Positions 8,684 to 18,761 of a stretch of DNA of 61,741 nucleotides are shown piece by piece. The position numbers and the translations under genes were made by a program. Positions within the stretch are counted from its first letter, which is position 1. Each line of letters begins with the position of its first letter. Under the pieces are notes generated by a model. That model did no database searches and had not been told where the DNA came from. It saw only the letters and a program-made list of their open reading frames with translations. The stretch comes from Actinacidiphila rubida (lineage in GTDB: Bacteria; Actinomycetota; Actinomycetes; Streptomycetales; Streptomycetaceae): positions 1-61,741 of the forward strand of contig NZ_FODD01000045.1 of NCBI RefSeq assembly GCF_900110255.1. The letters run 5' to 3'.

Positions 8684-9773
8684 TCAGCAGATCCTGGGCA
8701 GCTGCTCCCCGAGTGGGAGGTCCACGACACGGGTGCCGCCCAGCGCGGTGCGGGCCACCACCATGCCGGGATGGTCCTCGACGCACTCCCCGATCACCGC
8801 CGCACCGGCCCCGAGCGGATGCGCGCGCATCGCGGCCAGGACCGCCTCGGCCTCCCCACGCGGGACGAACGCCACGAGCTTGCCCTCGTTGGCGACGTAC
8901 ATCGGGTCCAGGCCCAGGATGGCGCAGGCGTTGGCGACTTCGGGCGGCACCGGTACGCGGTTCTCCTGGAGCACCACGCCGACCCCGGCCGCGGCCGCGA
9001 TCTCGTTGAGCGACGCGGCGAGCCCGCCTCGGGTCGGGTCGCGCAGCACGTGCACGTCCCGGGTGACGTCCAGCATCGTCTGCACCAGTCCGCCGAGCGC
9101 GGCGCAGTCGCTCTGGATCTCGACCCCGAACTCCAGCCCTTCGCGGACGCTCAGGATGGCCACGCCGTGCTGCCCGATGGGGCCGCTGACGATCACGACG
9201 TCGCCGGGCACCGCGCGTTGGGGCCGGATGTCGACGCCGTCGGGGATCAGGCCGATGCCCGCGGTGTTGACGTAGATGCCGTCGCCGTGGCCGGACTCGA
9301 CGACCTTGGTGTCGCCGGTGGCGATCTCGACGCCGGCGGTGCGGGCGGCCGCGCCCATGGCCTCGGCGACGCGCGCCACGACCTCGACGGACACGCCTTC
9401 CTCCAGGATGAACCCGCAGGACAGGTACGCGGCCCTGGCCCCGCTCATCGCGATGTCGTTCACGGTGCCGTTGACCGCCAGGTCACCGATGCTGCCGCCG
9501 GGGAAGAACAGCGGCCGCACCACGAACGAGTCGGTGCTGAACGCCATCCGGGCGCCGCCGAGTTCGAGGTGCGCGGAGTCGCCGAGGCCGGACAGGGCGG
9601 GACCGGCGAAGGCCGGGGCGAAGACGTGCTCCACGAGTTCGGCGCTCAGCGCGCCGCCGCCCCCGTGGCCCATGACGATCCGCGGCAGGTCGCGCAGCGG
9701 CGCGGGGCACGTCCAGCCGGAGAAGTCCGGGGCCGCGGGCGCGGGCACGGACACCTGCGCGGGTGCGGTGATG

Positions 9774-9781
<8 letters not shown>
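8684..9781 (-). CDS. hypE: Hydrogenase maturation carbamoyl dehydratase HypE
   Basis: A 365-aa HypE of the PurM/AIR-synthase fold. It accepts a carbamoyl group from HypF on its C-terminal Cys and dehydrates it with ATP to a thiocyanate that supplies the CN- ligands of the Ni-Fe site. The N-terminal MGHGGGG and FSTDSFVV motifs, the DPTRGG motif and the terminal PRIC ending in the catalytic Cys are all present. The start overlaps the hypD stop by 8 bases. Last gene of the maturation run. Confidence 0.95.
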
Positions 9782-10900
<1,119 letters not shown>

Positions 10901-10904
<4 letters not shown>

Positions 10905-11257
10905 CGCCCGGCCTCCTTCACCGCGGCCGGCCCGGCCGCGGCCTGGCCGCCGACCGGCTGGGCCGGGCCGTCCGCGCCCGGCGCGGCGGCCTCGCCCGCG
11001 CCCTGTTCCCAGGGGTCGCCGAACTCCTCCTCCAGCAGGCCCAGGTTCTGGAACAGCGCCAGACTCTGCAGGGCCGACGCCTCGTCCAGCCGCTGCAGCG
11101 CGAACCCGACGTGCACGATGGTGTACTCGCCGACCTTCAGGTCGGGCAGGTACTCCAGGCACACGTCCTTGACCACGCCGCCGAAGTCGACGGTCGCCAT
11201 CCGCGTACCGTCGCGTTCCTCGATCTCCATGACCTTGCCGGGCACCGCCAGGCACAT
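10901..11257 (-). CDS. hypC: Hydrogenase maturation chaperone HypC
   Basis: HypC binds HypD and carries the Fe(CN)2CO moiety to the large-subunit precursor; Cys2 is the ligand. The N-terminus MCLAVPGKVMEI is diagnostic, followed by MATVDFGGVVKDVCLEYLPDLKVGEYTIVHVGFAL. At 118 aa it is longer than the usual 75-95 aa because of an Ala/Pro/Gly-rich tail from ~85. Four-base overlap with hypD. Confidence 0.95.
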
Positions 11258-11272
11258 ACCGATCTCCTCGCT

Positions 11273-13723
11273 CTAGGCTTCCGGTGGAAGGGTCGGTTCG
11301 GTGGTCCGCGGGACCCGGGCGGCCACGACGAGCTGGCCGAGGGCGAGACCGCCGTCGTTCGGGGGCACCTGGCGGTGCCGCAGCACCGTGAAGCCGTCCT
11401 CGCGCAGCCCCCGGCAACAGGCCGAGGACAGCAGCGCGTTGGCGAAGACCCCACCGCTGAGCGCCACGGTCGCGAGACCGGTGCGCGCGCGCAGTCCCGC
11501 GCACACCCCGCGCACCGCGCCGGCCACCGCCGCGTGGAACGCGGCGGCGACGGCAGCGGGGCCGACTCCGGCGGCGAGGTCGGCGACGACGGCGGCCAGC
11601 ACGGGGGCGGGGTCGATCAGCAGCGGCGCGGCCGGTCCGCCGCTCCCGTCGTCCGGCCTCAACGCGAAGGTGTAGCCGGGGCGTTCGGGTCGCGGGCCGC
11701 GGAACGACGCGGCCGCCGCCTCGAGTTCGATGGCGGCCTGCGCCTCGTACGTCGCGTGGTGGCACAGGCCGGCCAGGGAGGACACGGCGTCGAAGAGCCG
11801 GCCCATGCTGGAGGTCGGGACGCAGTGCAGGCCCCGCTCCAACTGGCGCTCCAGCACCTGGCGTTCACCGGGCGGGCAGGCCGCGGTGCAGGGCAGGCCC
11901 GCGTCCCAGGGCAGCCCGGCGGCCCGCAGGTGGGCGAGCGCCATCCGGTACGGATGGCGGACCGCCGCGTCGCCGCCGGGCAGCGGCACGTACCGCAGGT
12001 GGGCGGCGCGCCGGTAGCCGTCGTAGTCGGCGACGAGGACCTCGCCGCCCCACACCGCGCCGTCGTCGCCCGCGCCGGTGCCGTCGAAGGCGACGCCGAT
12101 GACGGGGCTGCTCCCGTCCAGGCCGTTGTCGGCCATCACCGCGGCGACGTGCGCGTGGTGGTGCTGCACGAGGCGCAGGCGCGAACCGAACCGGCGGTCG
12201 GCCAGTGCGGCCGAGCGGTAGCCGGGGTGCCGGTCGGCCGCGCCCAGGCGGGGGGTGACGCCGGTGATGCCGGACAGGTGACGTGCGGCGTGCTCGAACG
12301 CGGTGAGCGTCGCCAGGTCGTCCATGTCGCCGACGTGGGCGGACAGCCACGCCTGGCGGCCCTCGCCGAGGCAGAAGGTGTTCTTGAGGTCGCCCCCGGC
12401 GGCGAGCGCGGCGGTGACGGGCACGGGCAGCGGCACCGGGAAGGGCGCGTAGCCGCGCGAGCGCCGCAGCGGCAGCTCCTCGCCGTCGACGATCCTCACC
12501 ACCGAGTCGTCGCAGGGGACGTGGATCGGCCGGTCGTGGGTGAGCCAGGCGTCGGCCAGGGGCGCGAGCCGCTCCAGTGCCTCGTCGTCGCGCGTGACGA
12601 TCGGCTCGCCGCCGAGGTTGCCGCTGGTCATCACGAGCAGGCGCGGCCCCGGCGGGTCGCCGGGCAGTCCGAGCAGCAGGTGGTGGACCGGCGTGTACGG
12701 CAGCATGACGCCGAGGTCGGCGCTGCCGGGCGCCACGGCCGCGGCGATCCCCGCTCCCCCGGCCGGGGCGGCGGCGGCCCGCCGGCGCAGCAGCACGATG
12801 GGCCGCCGGCTGCCGCTCAGGAGCGCCCGTTCGGCGGCGTCCATCTCCACCAGCGGCTCGACGTCCGCCGGTTCGGTGGCCATCACGGCGAACGGTTTGC
12901 CGCCACGCGCCTTGCGCTGCCGCAGCAGCCGCACCGCGGACTCGTTCGCCGCGTCGCACGCCAGGTGGTAGCCGCCGAGGCCCTTCACCGCGAGCACCGC
13001 GCCGGCCGCCAGCAGCGCGCGGGCGCGGGCGATCGGATCCCCGGCCCGGTCCTCGACCGGGCCCGGGGCGCCGCGGGTCAGCAGGCGCAGCCGCGGCCCG
13101 CAGTCGTGGCAGGCCACCGGCTGCGCGTGGAAGCGCCGGTCCGCCGGGTCCGCGTACTCCCGCGCGCAGCGCCCGCACAGGGGGAAGCCGGCCATGGTGG
13201 TGTGCGCGCGGTCGTACGGCAGGGCGGTCACGATGGTGAAGCGCGGGCCGCAGTGCGTGCAGGTGATGAACGGGTGCCGGTGGCGGCGGTCGCCCGGGTC
13301 GCGCAGTTCGGCCAGGCAGGCGTCGCACGTCGCGGTGTCGGGCGCGACGAGGGTACGCCGGGGCCCGCCGGGGCGGGACGGGACGATGCGGAACGCGGTG
13401 TCGCCGACGGCGGGGACGGGTTCGTGCCGGACGGACTGCACCACGGCGAGCGGTGGCGCCTCACCGGCGACGCGGTCGCAGAAGGCAGCCGTCGCCGCCG
13501 CCGGGCCCTCGACCTCGGCGACCACGCCCTCGCCGGTGTTCGTCACGTGCCCGGTCAGGCCGAGGTCGGCGGCGAGCGCGTACACGAAGGGCCGGAAGCC
13601 CACGCCCTGGACGACACCGCGCACGGTCACCCTGCGCCGTACGACGGGGGCTCCCCCGGTGACCTGCCCGGCCGGCGGCGCCGCGGCGCCCGGGACGGGT
13701 CGGGCGGCGGGCTCTGCGGTCAT
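11273..13723 (-). CDS. hypF: Carbamoyltransferase HypF
   Basis: An 816-aa HypF. It makes carbamoyl-adenylate from carbamoyl phosphate and ATP and transfers the carbamoyl group to HypE. Domains in order: acylphosphatase (VRGVVQGVGFRPFVYALA, ~30-110); two zinc fingers (CDACLAEL...CTHC and CGRCAREY...CHDC, ~125-200); YrdC-like (~210-400); and a Kae1-like domain with HHHAH (~520) and the C-terminal ALSGGVFANALL. The ATG at 13723 is chosen; the frame upstream is the His/Arg shadow of the hypB tail. It starts 16 bp after the hypB stop. Confidence 0.95.
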   Translation of the reverse strand: MTAEPAARPVPGAAAPPAGQVTGGAPVVRRRVTVRGVVQGVGFRPFVYALAADLGLTGHVTNTGEGVVAEVEGPAAATAAFCDRVAGEAPPLAVVQSVRHEPVPAVGDTAFRIVPSRPGGPRRTLVAPDTATCDACLAELRDPGDRRHRHPFITCTHCGPRFTIVTALPYDRAHTTMAGFPLCGRCAREYADPADRRFHAQPVACHDCGPRLRLLTRGAPGPVEDRAGDPIARARALLAAGAVLAVKGLGGYHLACDAANESAVRLLRQRKARGGKPFAVMATEPADVEPLVEMDAAERALLSGSRRPIVLLRRRAAAAPAGGAGIAAAVAPGSADLGVMLPYTPVHHLLLGLPGDPPGPRLLVMTSGNLGGEPIVTRDDEALERLAPLADAWLTHDRPIHVPCDDSVVRIVDGEELPLRRSRGYAPFPVPLPVPVTAALAAGGDLKNTFCLGEGRQAWLSAHVGDMDDLATLTAFEHAARHLSGITGVTPRLGAADRHPGYRSAALADRRFGSRLRLVQHHHAHVAAVMADNGLDGSSPVIGVAFDGTGAGDDGAVWGGEVLVADYDGYRRAAHLRYVPLPGGDAAVRHPYRMALAHLRAAGLPWDAGLPCTAACPPGERQVLERQLERGLHCVPTSSMGRLFDAVSSLAGLCHHATYEAQAAIELEAAAASFRGPRPERPGYTFALRPDDGSGGPAAPLLIDPAPVLAAVVADLAAGVGPAAVAAAFHAAVAGAVRGVCAGLRARTGLATVALSGGVFANALLSSACCRGLREDGFTVLRHRQVPPNDGGLALGQLVVAARVPRTTEPTLPPEA

Positions 13724-13739
13724 CGGCGTGTGGTCCGGC

Positions 13740-14660
13740 TCAGTGCGCCGGCGCGGCCGTGTCGCGGGGCGCGTCCACGTCGGGGTGCGCGGGCGCGGGC
13801 GTGCCGGGATCGTCCGGCGCGTGCCCATGGCCCTCCGCGGCGCCGTGCCGGTGGCCGTCCTCGTGGCCGTCACCGTGGCCGTCAACGCCGCCGTCAGCGT
13901 GAGCGTGCGGGTGGCCGTGCCCGAGGCCGAAGGCGTGGGCGTGCGCGTGACCGTCCTCGACGAGTCCGAGGGCCGGCGTGCCCATCACGGGCCGGTGCGG
14001 GGCGGCGCCGTCGGCGACGGCCACCGCGCGTTCGAGCAGCAGCCCGACGCCCTCGCCGCTGCGGGCGGAGGTGAAGACCACCTCCACGCCCGGGTTGACC
14101 TGCCGCACATGCGCGAGGAACGCCTCGCGGTCGAACTCGACGGCGGCGGCGATGTCGTTCTTGGTGACGACCACGAGGTGGGCGAGCCCGAACGCGGTCG
14201 GGTACTTCAGCGGCTTGTCCTCGCCCTCGGTCACGGACGCGAGCACCACCCGCAGCGACTCGCCGAGGTCGTAGGAGGCCGGGCACACCAGGTTGCCGAC
14301 GTTCTCCACGAACAGCAGCCGCACGTCCTGCTCGGGCCACCCGTCCAGGTGCCGGCCGAGCATGTCGGTCTCCAGGTGGCACAGGCCGTCGGTGAGCACC
14401 TGCCGCACGGGCACGCCCGAACGGGCCAGCCGCCGGGCGTCGTTCTCGGTGGCGAGGTCCGCGGTCAGCGCGGCGACGGAGACGCTGCGCCTGCGCGCCA
14501 GGTCCAGCTCGGCCTCCAGCAAGGCGGTCTTGCCGCTGCCGGGGCTCGACATCAGGTTCACCAGGACGGTGCCGCGCGCCGCCAGGCGCGCCCGCAGGTC
14601 CTTGGCGCCCTGGTCGTTCTTGGCGAGCACCGCCGTCTGCAGATCCGCGGCACGGCACAT
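13740..14660 (-). CDS. hypB: Hydrogenase nickel GTPase HypB with C-terminal His-rich tail
   Basis: A 306-aa HypB, the GTPase that works with HypA to insert nickel. The G domain is complete: Walker A SSPGSGKT, ENVGNLVCP with the metal-site Cys, and TKND for guanine specificity. From about residue 238 a tail has many His/Asp/Gly residues (GHAHAHAFGLGHGHPHAHADGG and on), a likely nickel store. In well-known HypB proteins the His-rich stretch is N-terminal; here the N-terminus is short and lacks it. It starts 5 bp after the hypA stop. Confidence 0.95.
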   Translation of the reverse strand: MCRAADLQTAVLAKNDQGAKDLRARLAARGTVLVNLMSSPGSGKTALLEAELDLARRRSVSVAALTADLATENDARRLARSGVPVRQVLTDGLCHLETDMLGRHLDGWPEQDVRLLFVENVGNLVCPASYDLGESLRVVLASVTEGEDKPLKYPTAFGLAHLVVVTKNDIAAAVEFDREAFLAHVRQVNPGVEVVFTSARSGEGVGLLLERAVAVADGAAPHRPVMGTPALGLVEDGHAHAHAFGLGHGHPHAHADGGVDGHGDGHEDGHRHGAAEGHGHAPDDPGTPAPAHPDVDAPRDTAAPAH

Positions 14661-14665
14661 GGGCG

Positions 14666-15043
14666 TCACACCTCCTGACGGGCCGCGGCGGACGGGGCGT
14701 CGGCCCAGCGCACCTCGGCGATCTCCAGTTCCCTGCCGGACACCAGGCCACCGGCGGCGCCCCCGCAGCACGGGCAGCACAGCTGCGGGGGCAGTCCGGT
14801 GTCCCAGTCCGACCCGCACGGGACGCACTGCGCGCGTCCCGGCACCTGCTGGGTGAGGAGCGCCGCCCCGGCCAGCAGTGTGTTCTCACAGGCGAGTTCG
14901 AAACAGAACCGCAGGGCGTCGGGCACCACTCCGGCCAGCTCCCCGACCCTCAGCGCCACCGACTCGACGGCGGTGTGGCCGTGGGAGCGTGCGGCGTCCT
15001 CGACCTGGCCGACGACGGCCAGCGCGATGGACATCTCGTGCAT
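14666..15043 (-). CDS. hypA: Hydrogenase nickel-insertion protein HypA
   Basis: A 125-aa HypA. The N-terminal MHEMSIA supplies the Ni-binding His2. The zinc site is two CxxC pairs (CVPCG near residue 75 and CPCCGG near 92). The ATG at 15043 is chosen over an in-frame GTG six bases upstream because HypA requires His at position 2. It hands nickel to the large subunit with HypB, encoded just downstream. Confidence 0.95.
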   Translation of the reverse strand: MHEMSIALAVVGQVEDAARSHGHTAVESVALRVGELAGVVPDALRFCFELACENTLLAGAALLTQQVPGRAQCVPCGSDWDTGLPPQLCCPCCGGAAGGLVSGRELEIAEVRWADAPSAAARQEV

Positions 15044-15184
15044 GGTCACTCCCTGACGCGGCCGCCGGAGGGGTGTCCCGCGGCCGAGTCCAGTACAGGG
15101 TGCGGGAGCGGCGCGGCAGCCCCGCCACGCCGCAGGGCCGCTGCCGCCGTCGCCCGTTCGGCGGCAGCGGGGCGGCCCCGCGGG

Positions 15185-15283
15185 TCACATCGCGCGCATC
15201 TTCAGGTAGCGCCTCACGTCGGGCAGGCTGGTCGCCACCACGGCGGCGAGTCCGCCGAGGACGGCTCCGAACACGTACTTCAC
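15185..15283 (-). CDS. 32-aa membrane mini-protein of the hydrogenase locus
   Basis: A small ORF with GTG start at 15283 and a strong GAGGAGGT site 8 nt upstream. It encodes VKYVFGAVLGGLAAVVATS, one hydrophobic helix, then LPDVRRYLKMRAM, a basic end. The pattern resembles the small actinobacterial DUF6893-type proteins. It lies 6 bp after the protease stop and 141 bp before hypA, in the same direction. Likely a single-pass membrane peptide; role unknown, possibly anchoring or stabilising the hydrogenase. Confidence 0.7.
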   Translation of the reverse strand: MKYVFGAVLGGLAAVVATSLPDVRRYLKMRAM

Positions 15284-15288
15284 CTGGA

Positions 15289-15888
15289 TCACCTCCTCGC
15301 GTCGTCCGCCCCTGCCGGGGCCTTCTCGCGGGGCCCGCCGGGGCCGTCCCCGCACTCCTCGCGGAGCAGGTCGAGGACCGCCTCGACCGCCCTGCCGACC
15401 GCGTCCGCGACCGCCGGGCTCAGCCCGATGCCCTCCTCGAGCACGGCGGGCTCGCAGCCGATCACCACCACGCGCCCGGGGCGGCTGCCGCCCGTGCCGG
15501 CGCTCAGCGTGTCAAGGAGCGCCAGCACCGCGTCGGGTGTCATCCGGTGGCCGTCGATGAGCACGTCGCCGTCGGCGGGGTCGGCCTCGGCGCCGTCGAT
15601 GCGGTAGACGGTGCCGGGGACGCCGCCGCGCGCGGTCGCGTCGATCAGCACCGCGGTGTCGTAGCCGTCGAGCAGCTGGTAGGCCAGGTGCACGCCGCGC
15701 ACGCCGATGTCGGCGGTCTCGGCGCCGGGCGGCAGCGGGCGGCGGGCGAGCCGCTGCACCGCCTCCACGCCGAAGCCGTCGTCGCCCAGGAAGATGTTGC
15801 CGAGGCCCGCGACGAGCACGCGCCGCGCGGGCCCGTCCGCCGGTCCCTGCCCGGGGCCGGGGGTGCCGAGGTCCGCGCCGCCGCTCAC
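15289..15888 (-). CDS. Hydrogenase maturation protease
   Basis: A 199-aa HybD/HoxM-type endopeptidase that removes the C-terminal extension of the [NiFe] large subunit after nickel insertion. It shows VLVAGLGNIFLGDDGFGVEAVQRL with the Ni-sensing Glu/Asp, then GVRGVHLAYQLLDGYDTAVLIDAT, DGHRMTPDAVLAL and GCEP. The GTG at 15888 overlaps the upstream gene's stop (GTGA). The large subunit in this locus has a matching 22-residue extension. A Gly/Pro/Ala-rich linker at either end is not conserved in the family. Confidence 0.92.
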   Translation of the reverse strand: MSGGADLGTPGPGQGPADGPARRVLVAGLGNIFLGDDGFGVEAVQRLARRPLPPGAETADIGVRGVHLAYQLLDGYDTAVLIDATARGGVPGTVYRIDGAEADPADGDVLIDGHRMTPDAVLALLDTLSAGTGGSRPGRVVVIGCEPAVLEEGIGLSPAVADAVGRAVEAVLDLLREECGDGPGGPREKAPAGADDARR

Positions 15889-17408
15889 GACCCGTCCTCC
15901 ACCGGCGTCAGCTCGTCGGGCTGGAAGTACAGGAACCGGCCCTGGGCGCGGCGCAGTTCGGCGCCGGGGTCGCCGTCGACGGTGACCGCGAGGTGCACGC
16001 CGCCGTCGACGTCGTGCAGGACGGCCTCGACCAGCGCGGTGCGGCCGTGCAGGAAGATGTCCTGCGCGTCGGTGCGCCGCCGTCCCGGGCGCAGCCGGAC
16101 GCGGCTGCCGGCGCCGACGGAGACGCCGTCGACGAGGACGCGGTCCCGCTCGGGGTCGACACTGGCGTCCGCGGCCGGATCCCACCAGGGGGTGTCGGGC
16201 CGGAGCACCTGGGTGAGGGCGCTGTCCGGGTCGGGCGTGGTGAGGAGCGGCGGCCCGTCCTGACCGGTGACCTCGCGCAGCGAGCGGACGGCGCCGTGCA
16301 GGCGTTCCAGGACCTCGGCCGGCATCGAGTCGGCGAGGTCGATGACGGCGCCGGCGCGTGCGTCGGTACCGCGGGCCTCCCGCTTCTCCTGGTCGGTGAG
16401 GGCGGCGGTGCGCAGGGCGAGGATCTCGTCGATCTCGGTCGCGTCGTAGAGCGCGCCGGGGCTCTCGGGGGCGATGTGCGGGTGGTCCTCCAGCACGATC
16501 GGCAGCGACAGCACGGCGTCGTCACCGCCGCCGGAACCCGCCAGCACCGGCCACGTCCGCTCGTTGCGGCACTCGTCGACCGCGGGGCGCGCCCACTGCG
16601 GCGGGTCCGTCATCGACAGGAACGCGCCGGAGCTCAGGCCCAGCATGAGGTGCGCGGAGACCAGGGCGTGCGGCAGCGCGGCCTCGCGGTCGGCGGGGCC
16701 GCCGTCCGTCGGCCGCCAGTCTCCGGTGTTCTCCACGACGGCGGTGAGCTTGAACACGCGGTAGGGGCCCGGCAGTTCGGCGACGGCCAGCCGCAGCACG
16801 CCCTCGACGCGCTCGCGCCGGCGCACCAGGCGCCCGATCAGGGCGCCGCTCTCGTCGACGACGTCCTCGGTGTCCTCGCCGGCGGGGCACTGGATGGGCA
16901 CGACGAGGGAGCCCGCCGCCTGGTCCGCGCCGCGGTCTCCGGCGCCGGCCAGCAGGTCGGCGACGGAGACGATGACGTCGGCGGTCTCCACCACGCCCTC
17001 GTCCCAGGGGACGAGCACCCGGTCGGGGAGTTCCAGCGACGCGGTGGGCGCGAACCCGCCGTCGGGCAGGGCGCGTTCGACGGTCCGCCGCTGGGCCCGC
17101 AGGAACCGCACCTCGGCGTGCAGGGCGGCGTCGCCACGCGGCTCCATCAGGACCTCGGTGCGCATCCCGCTGTGCTCGCCGTTGCGGTCGCCCCAGGCGG
17201 GCGGCACGAGGACGCCGAACTGCCAGCGCAGCCGGTTCTTCGCCGCGGAGGCCCGGTACGGGTACAGCACGTAGCCCTCGAAGAGGACGACGTCGGCGAC
17301 CGCGCGGGCGGTCTCGAAGCGCGGTGCCGCAGTGGGCGCCGCGGGGGCTCCGGAGCGGCGGGTGCCGGGCTTCGCGGTCGCGCGGCCGGGGGTCGCAACG
17401 CGGTTCAC
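15885..17408 (-). CDS. Uncharacterised 507-aa hydrogenase-locus protein
   Basis: I do not recognise a named domain. The protein has a low-complexity N-terminus (to ~30), then a conserved-looking body beginning VVLFEGYVLYPYRASAAKNRLRWQFGVLVPPAWGDRN, regions rich in beta-type sequence, a segment with IVLEDHPHIAPESPGALYDATEIDEILALR, and a C-terminal part (DIFLHGRTALVEAVLHDVDGGVHLAVTVDGDP...LYFQPDEL). No signal peptide or TM helix is seen. It overlaps both the DUF6084 gene and the protease gene by 4 bases, so it is translated with them. A structural or assembly role for the hydrogenase is inferred from position only. Confidence 0.85.
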   Translation of the reverse strand: MNRVATPGRATAKPGTRRSGAPAAPTAAPRFETARAVADVVLFEGYVLYPYRASAAKNRLRWQFGVLVPPAWGDRNGEHSGMRTEVLMEPRGDAALHAEVRFLRAQRRTVERALPDGGFAPTASLELPDRVLVPWDEGVVETADVIVSVADLLAGAGDRGADQAAGSLVVPIQCPAGEDTEDVVDESGALIGRLVRRRERVEGVLRLAVAELPGPYRVFKLTAVVENTGDWRPTDGGPADREAALPHALVSAHLMLGLSSGAFLSMTDPPQWARPAVDECRNERTWPVLAGSGGGDDAVLSLPIVLEDHPHIAPESPGALYDATEIDEILALRTAALTDQEKREARGTDARAGAVIDLADSMPAEVLERLHGAVRSLREVTGQDGPPLLTTPDPDSALTQVLRPDTPWWDPAADASVDPERDRVLVDGVSVGAGSRVRLRPGRRRTDAQDIFLHGRTALVEAVLHDVDGGVHLAVTVDGDPGAELRRAQGRFLYFQPDELTPVEDGS

Positions 17409-18112
17409 GGCGCGGCCACCTCCACCGCGGGGGCGGCCACCTGTGCCGCGGGCGCGGCCGGCGGCACCACCGGGCCGGGGCCGCCGTCGCCGGCCGCGCC
17501 CAGCAGCACCTCCACCGTCTCCTGCCAGGACGGAAGCGCGCGCCGCGACCGGAACCTCCGCAGGGTGTCCATCGTGTCGCGGGGCAGCCGGATCCAGCCG
17601 CAGCCGGGGAAGTGCTGCTCCATCATCTCCCGCCAGACGCCGACCGGCAGGCGCACCGGCGCCTCCTTGTCCCAGGGGATCGGCTCGACCTGGAAGCCTC
17701 CCGGGCCGCGGAAGGCGATGCCGGAGAACAGCATCAGCAGGGGCGCCACGCCGTCCTCCAGCCCGTCGAAGTACCGGGTGGCGGCGATGTCCATGTCGTA
17801 CGTGCAGGGCACCGGCACGTCCACCTCGGTCTCGCCGGTGAAGCCCGGGCACACCAGGGAGACGTGCGCGAACTGCAGCGGGTTGAGGGTGGTGCCCCAG
17901 CGGGAGCGGTCGCCGAACAGGTCGCCGAGCGCCTCGGCCTCGCCGTCGCCGTAGCCGCGCAGCGCCGGTTCGATGCGGATCTGGCAGCGCAGCGCCATGG
18001 CGTGCACGGGCTGGTCGCCGGGTGCGGTGATGCGCAGCCGGAACACCAGGGTGGGGCCGGCGGCGTAGGGGTCGGCCCGCACCCCCGTGCACGCGAAGTC
18101 GTAGCTACTCAC
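17405..18112 (-). CDS. DUF6084-type hydrogenase-locus protein
   Basis: A 235-aa soluble protein of the DUF6084 type found with group 1h hydrogenases in actinobacteria. Notable stretches are YDFACTGVRADPYAAGPTLVFRL, RCQIRIEPALRGY and LFGDRSRWGTTLNPLQF. The tail from ~205 is Ala/Pro-rich. The GTG at 18112 is chosen because GGGAGG sits 8 nt upstream; an ATG at 18118 is too close to that site. It overlaps DUF5947 by 8 bp and the 507-aa gene by 4 bp. No catalytic motif is evident. Confidence 0.85.
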   Translation of the reverse strand: MSSYDFACTGVRADPYAAGPTLVFRLRITAPGDQPVHAMALRCQIRIEPALRGYGDGEAEALGDLFGDRSRWGTTLNPLQFAHVSLVCPGFTGETEVDVPVPCTYDMDIAATRYFDGLEDGVAPLLMLFSGIAFRGPGGFQVEPIPWDKEAPVRLPVGVWREMMEQHFPGCGWIRLPRDTMDTLRRFRSRRALPSWQETVEVLLGAAGDGGPGPVVPPAAPAAQVAAPAVEVAAP

Positions 18113-18761
18113 GGGCATTCCCTCCCTCGCGGGCGGCCGTGGGCACCGCCTGCGCCTTGCGTTTGACGTCGTCGAAGAACGCGGCGATCTCCTGGCGCGC
18201 CTCGCGGCCGCCGTCGAAGCCCTGCCAGTGCAGCCGGAGCCGGCCGACGAGCTGGTACGCCGCGTCGACCGGGACGAGGTGGCAGCTGTCGCCGTCCGAG
18301 CCGCGCCGCACCAGCAGCGCCTCGACGTCGGGCGCCAGCTCACGGGCCAGCGGGGTCCCGTCGAACGCCGCCTCGAAGGCGTCCTGGTCGACCTCGTTCT
18401 CCGTGGCGCCGGCCGGACTCGGGTAGAGCGCGACGGTGCGCTCCAGCGTGGAGTTGAGGAAGAAGAACACCATCTCGACGGGGATGCGCAGGGCCTGCCA
18501 GCGCACCGGGTCGGCGTGCCAGCCCGGGTCGGTCAGATAGCGGTCGGGCACCGTGCGGAAGCGTCCGCCGCCGGCGCCGGGGCGGTCGAACAGCACCGCG
18601 CAGCCCTGGCAGGCGCAGGCCAGCGAGCGCCGTTCGACGTCCACCAGGTGGCGGTGGTCGGGTCCGACCTCGATCGAGCACAGCTCGCAGCGCTCGGTCT
18701 CCGCCTCGCGGCGCGGACCGAGGAACCTGCGCAGGCCCGGCGCCGCGCCGGACCGGCTCAC
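18105..18761 (-). CDS. DUF5947 protein with Cys motifs
   Basis: A 218-aa DUF5947-type protein. Near the N-terminus are CELCSIEVGPDHRHLVDVERRSLACACQGCAVLFD, two CxxC-like pairs with His residues between, suggesting a zinc or Fe-S site. The rest is soluble alpha/beta with VPVDAAYQLVGRLRLHWQGFDGG. It overlaps the NifU-like gene by 4 bases (ATGA). Together with its neighbours it is probably a dedicated assembly or electron-transfer partner of the hydrogenase; this is inference. Confidence 0.85.
   Translation of the reverse strand: MSRSGAAPGLRRFLGPRREAETERCELCSIEVGPDHRHLVDVERRSLACACQGCAVLFDRPGAGGGRFRTVPDRYLTDPGWHADPVRWQALRIPVEMVFFFLNSTLERTVALYPSPAGATENEVDQDAFEAAFDGTPLARELAPDVEALLVRRGSDGDSCHLVPVDAAYQLVGRLRLHWQGFDGGREARQEIAAFFDDVKRKAQAVPTAAREGGNARE

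Noticed and set aside
11111..14074. A 987-codon plus-strand open frame
   Set aside because: It is antisense to hypC, hypF and hypB, rich in Arg/Gly/His/Val as expected of a GC-skewed shadow frame, and has no family motifs.
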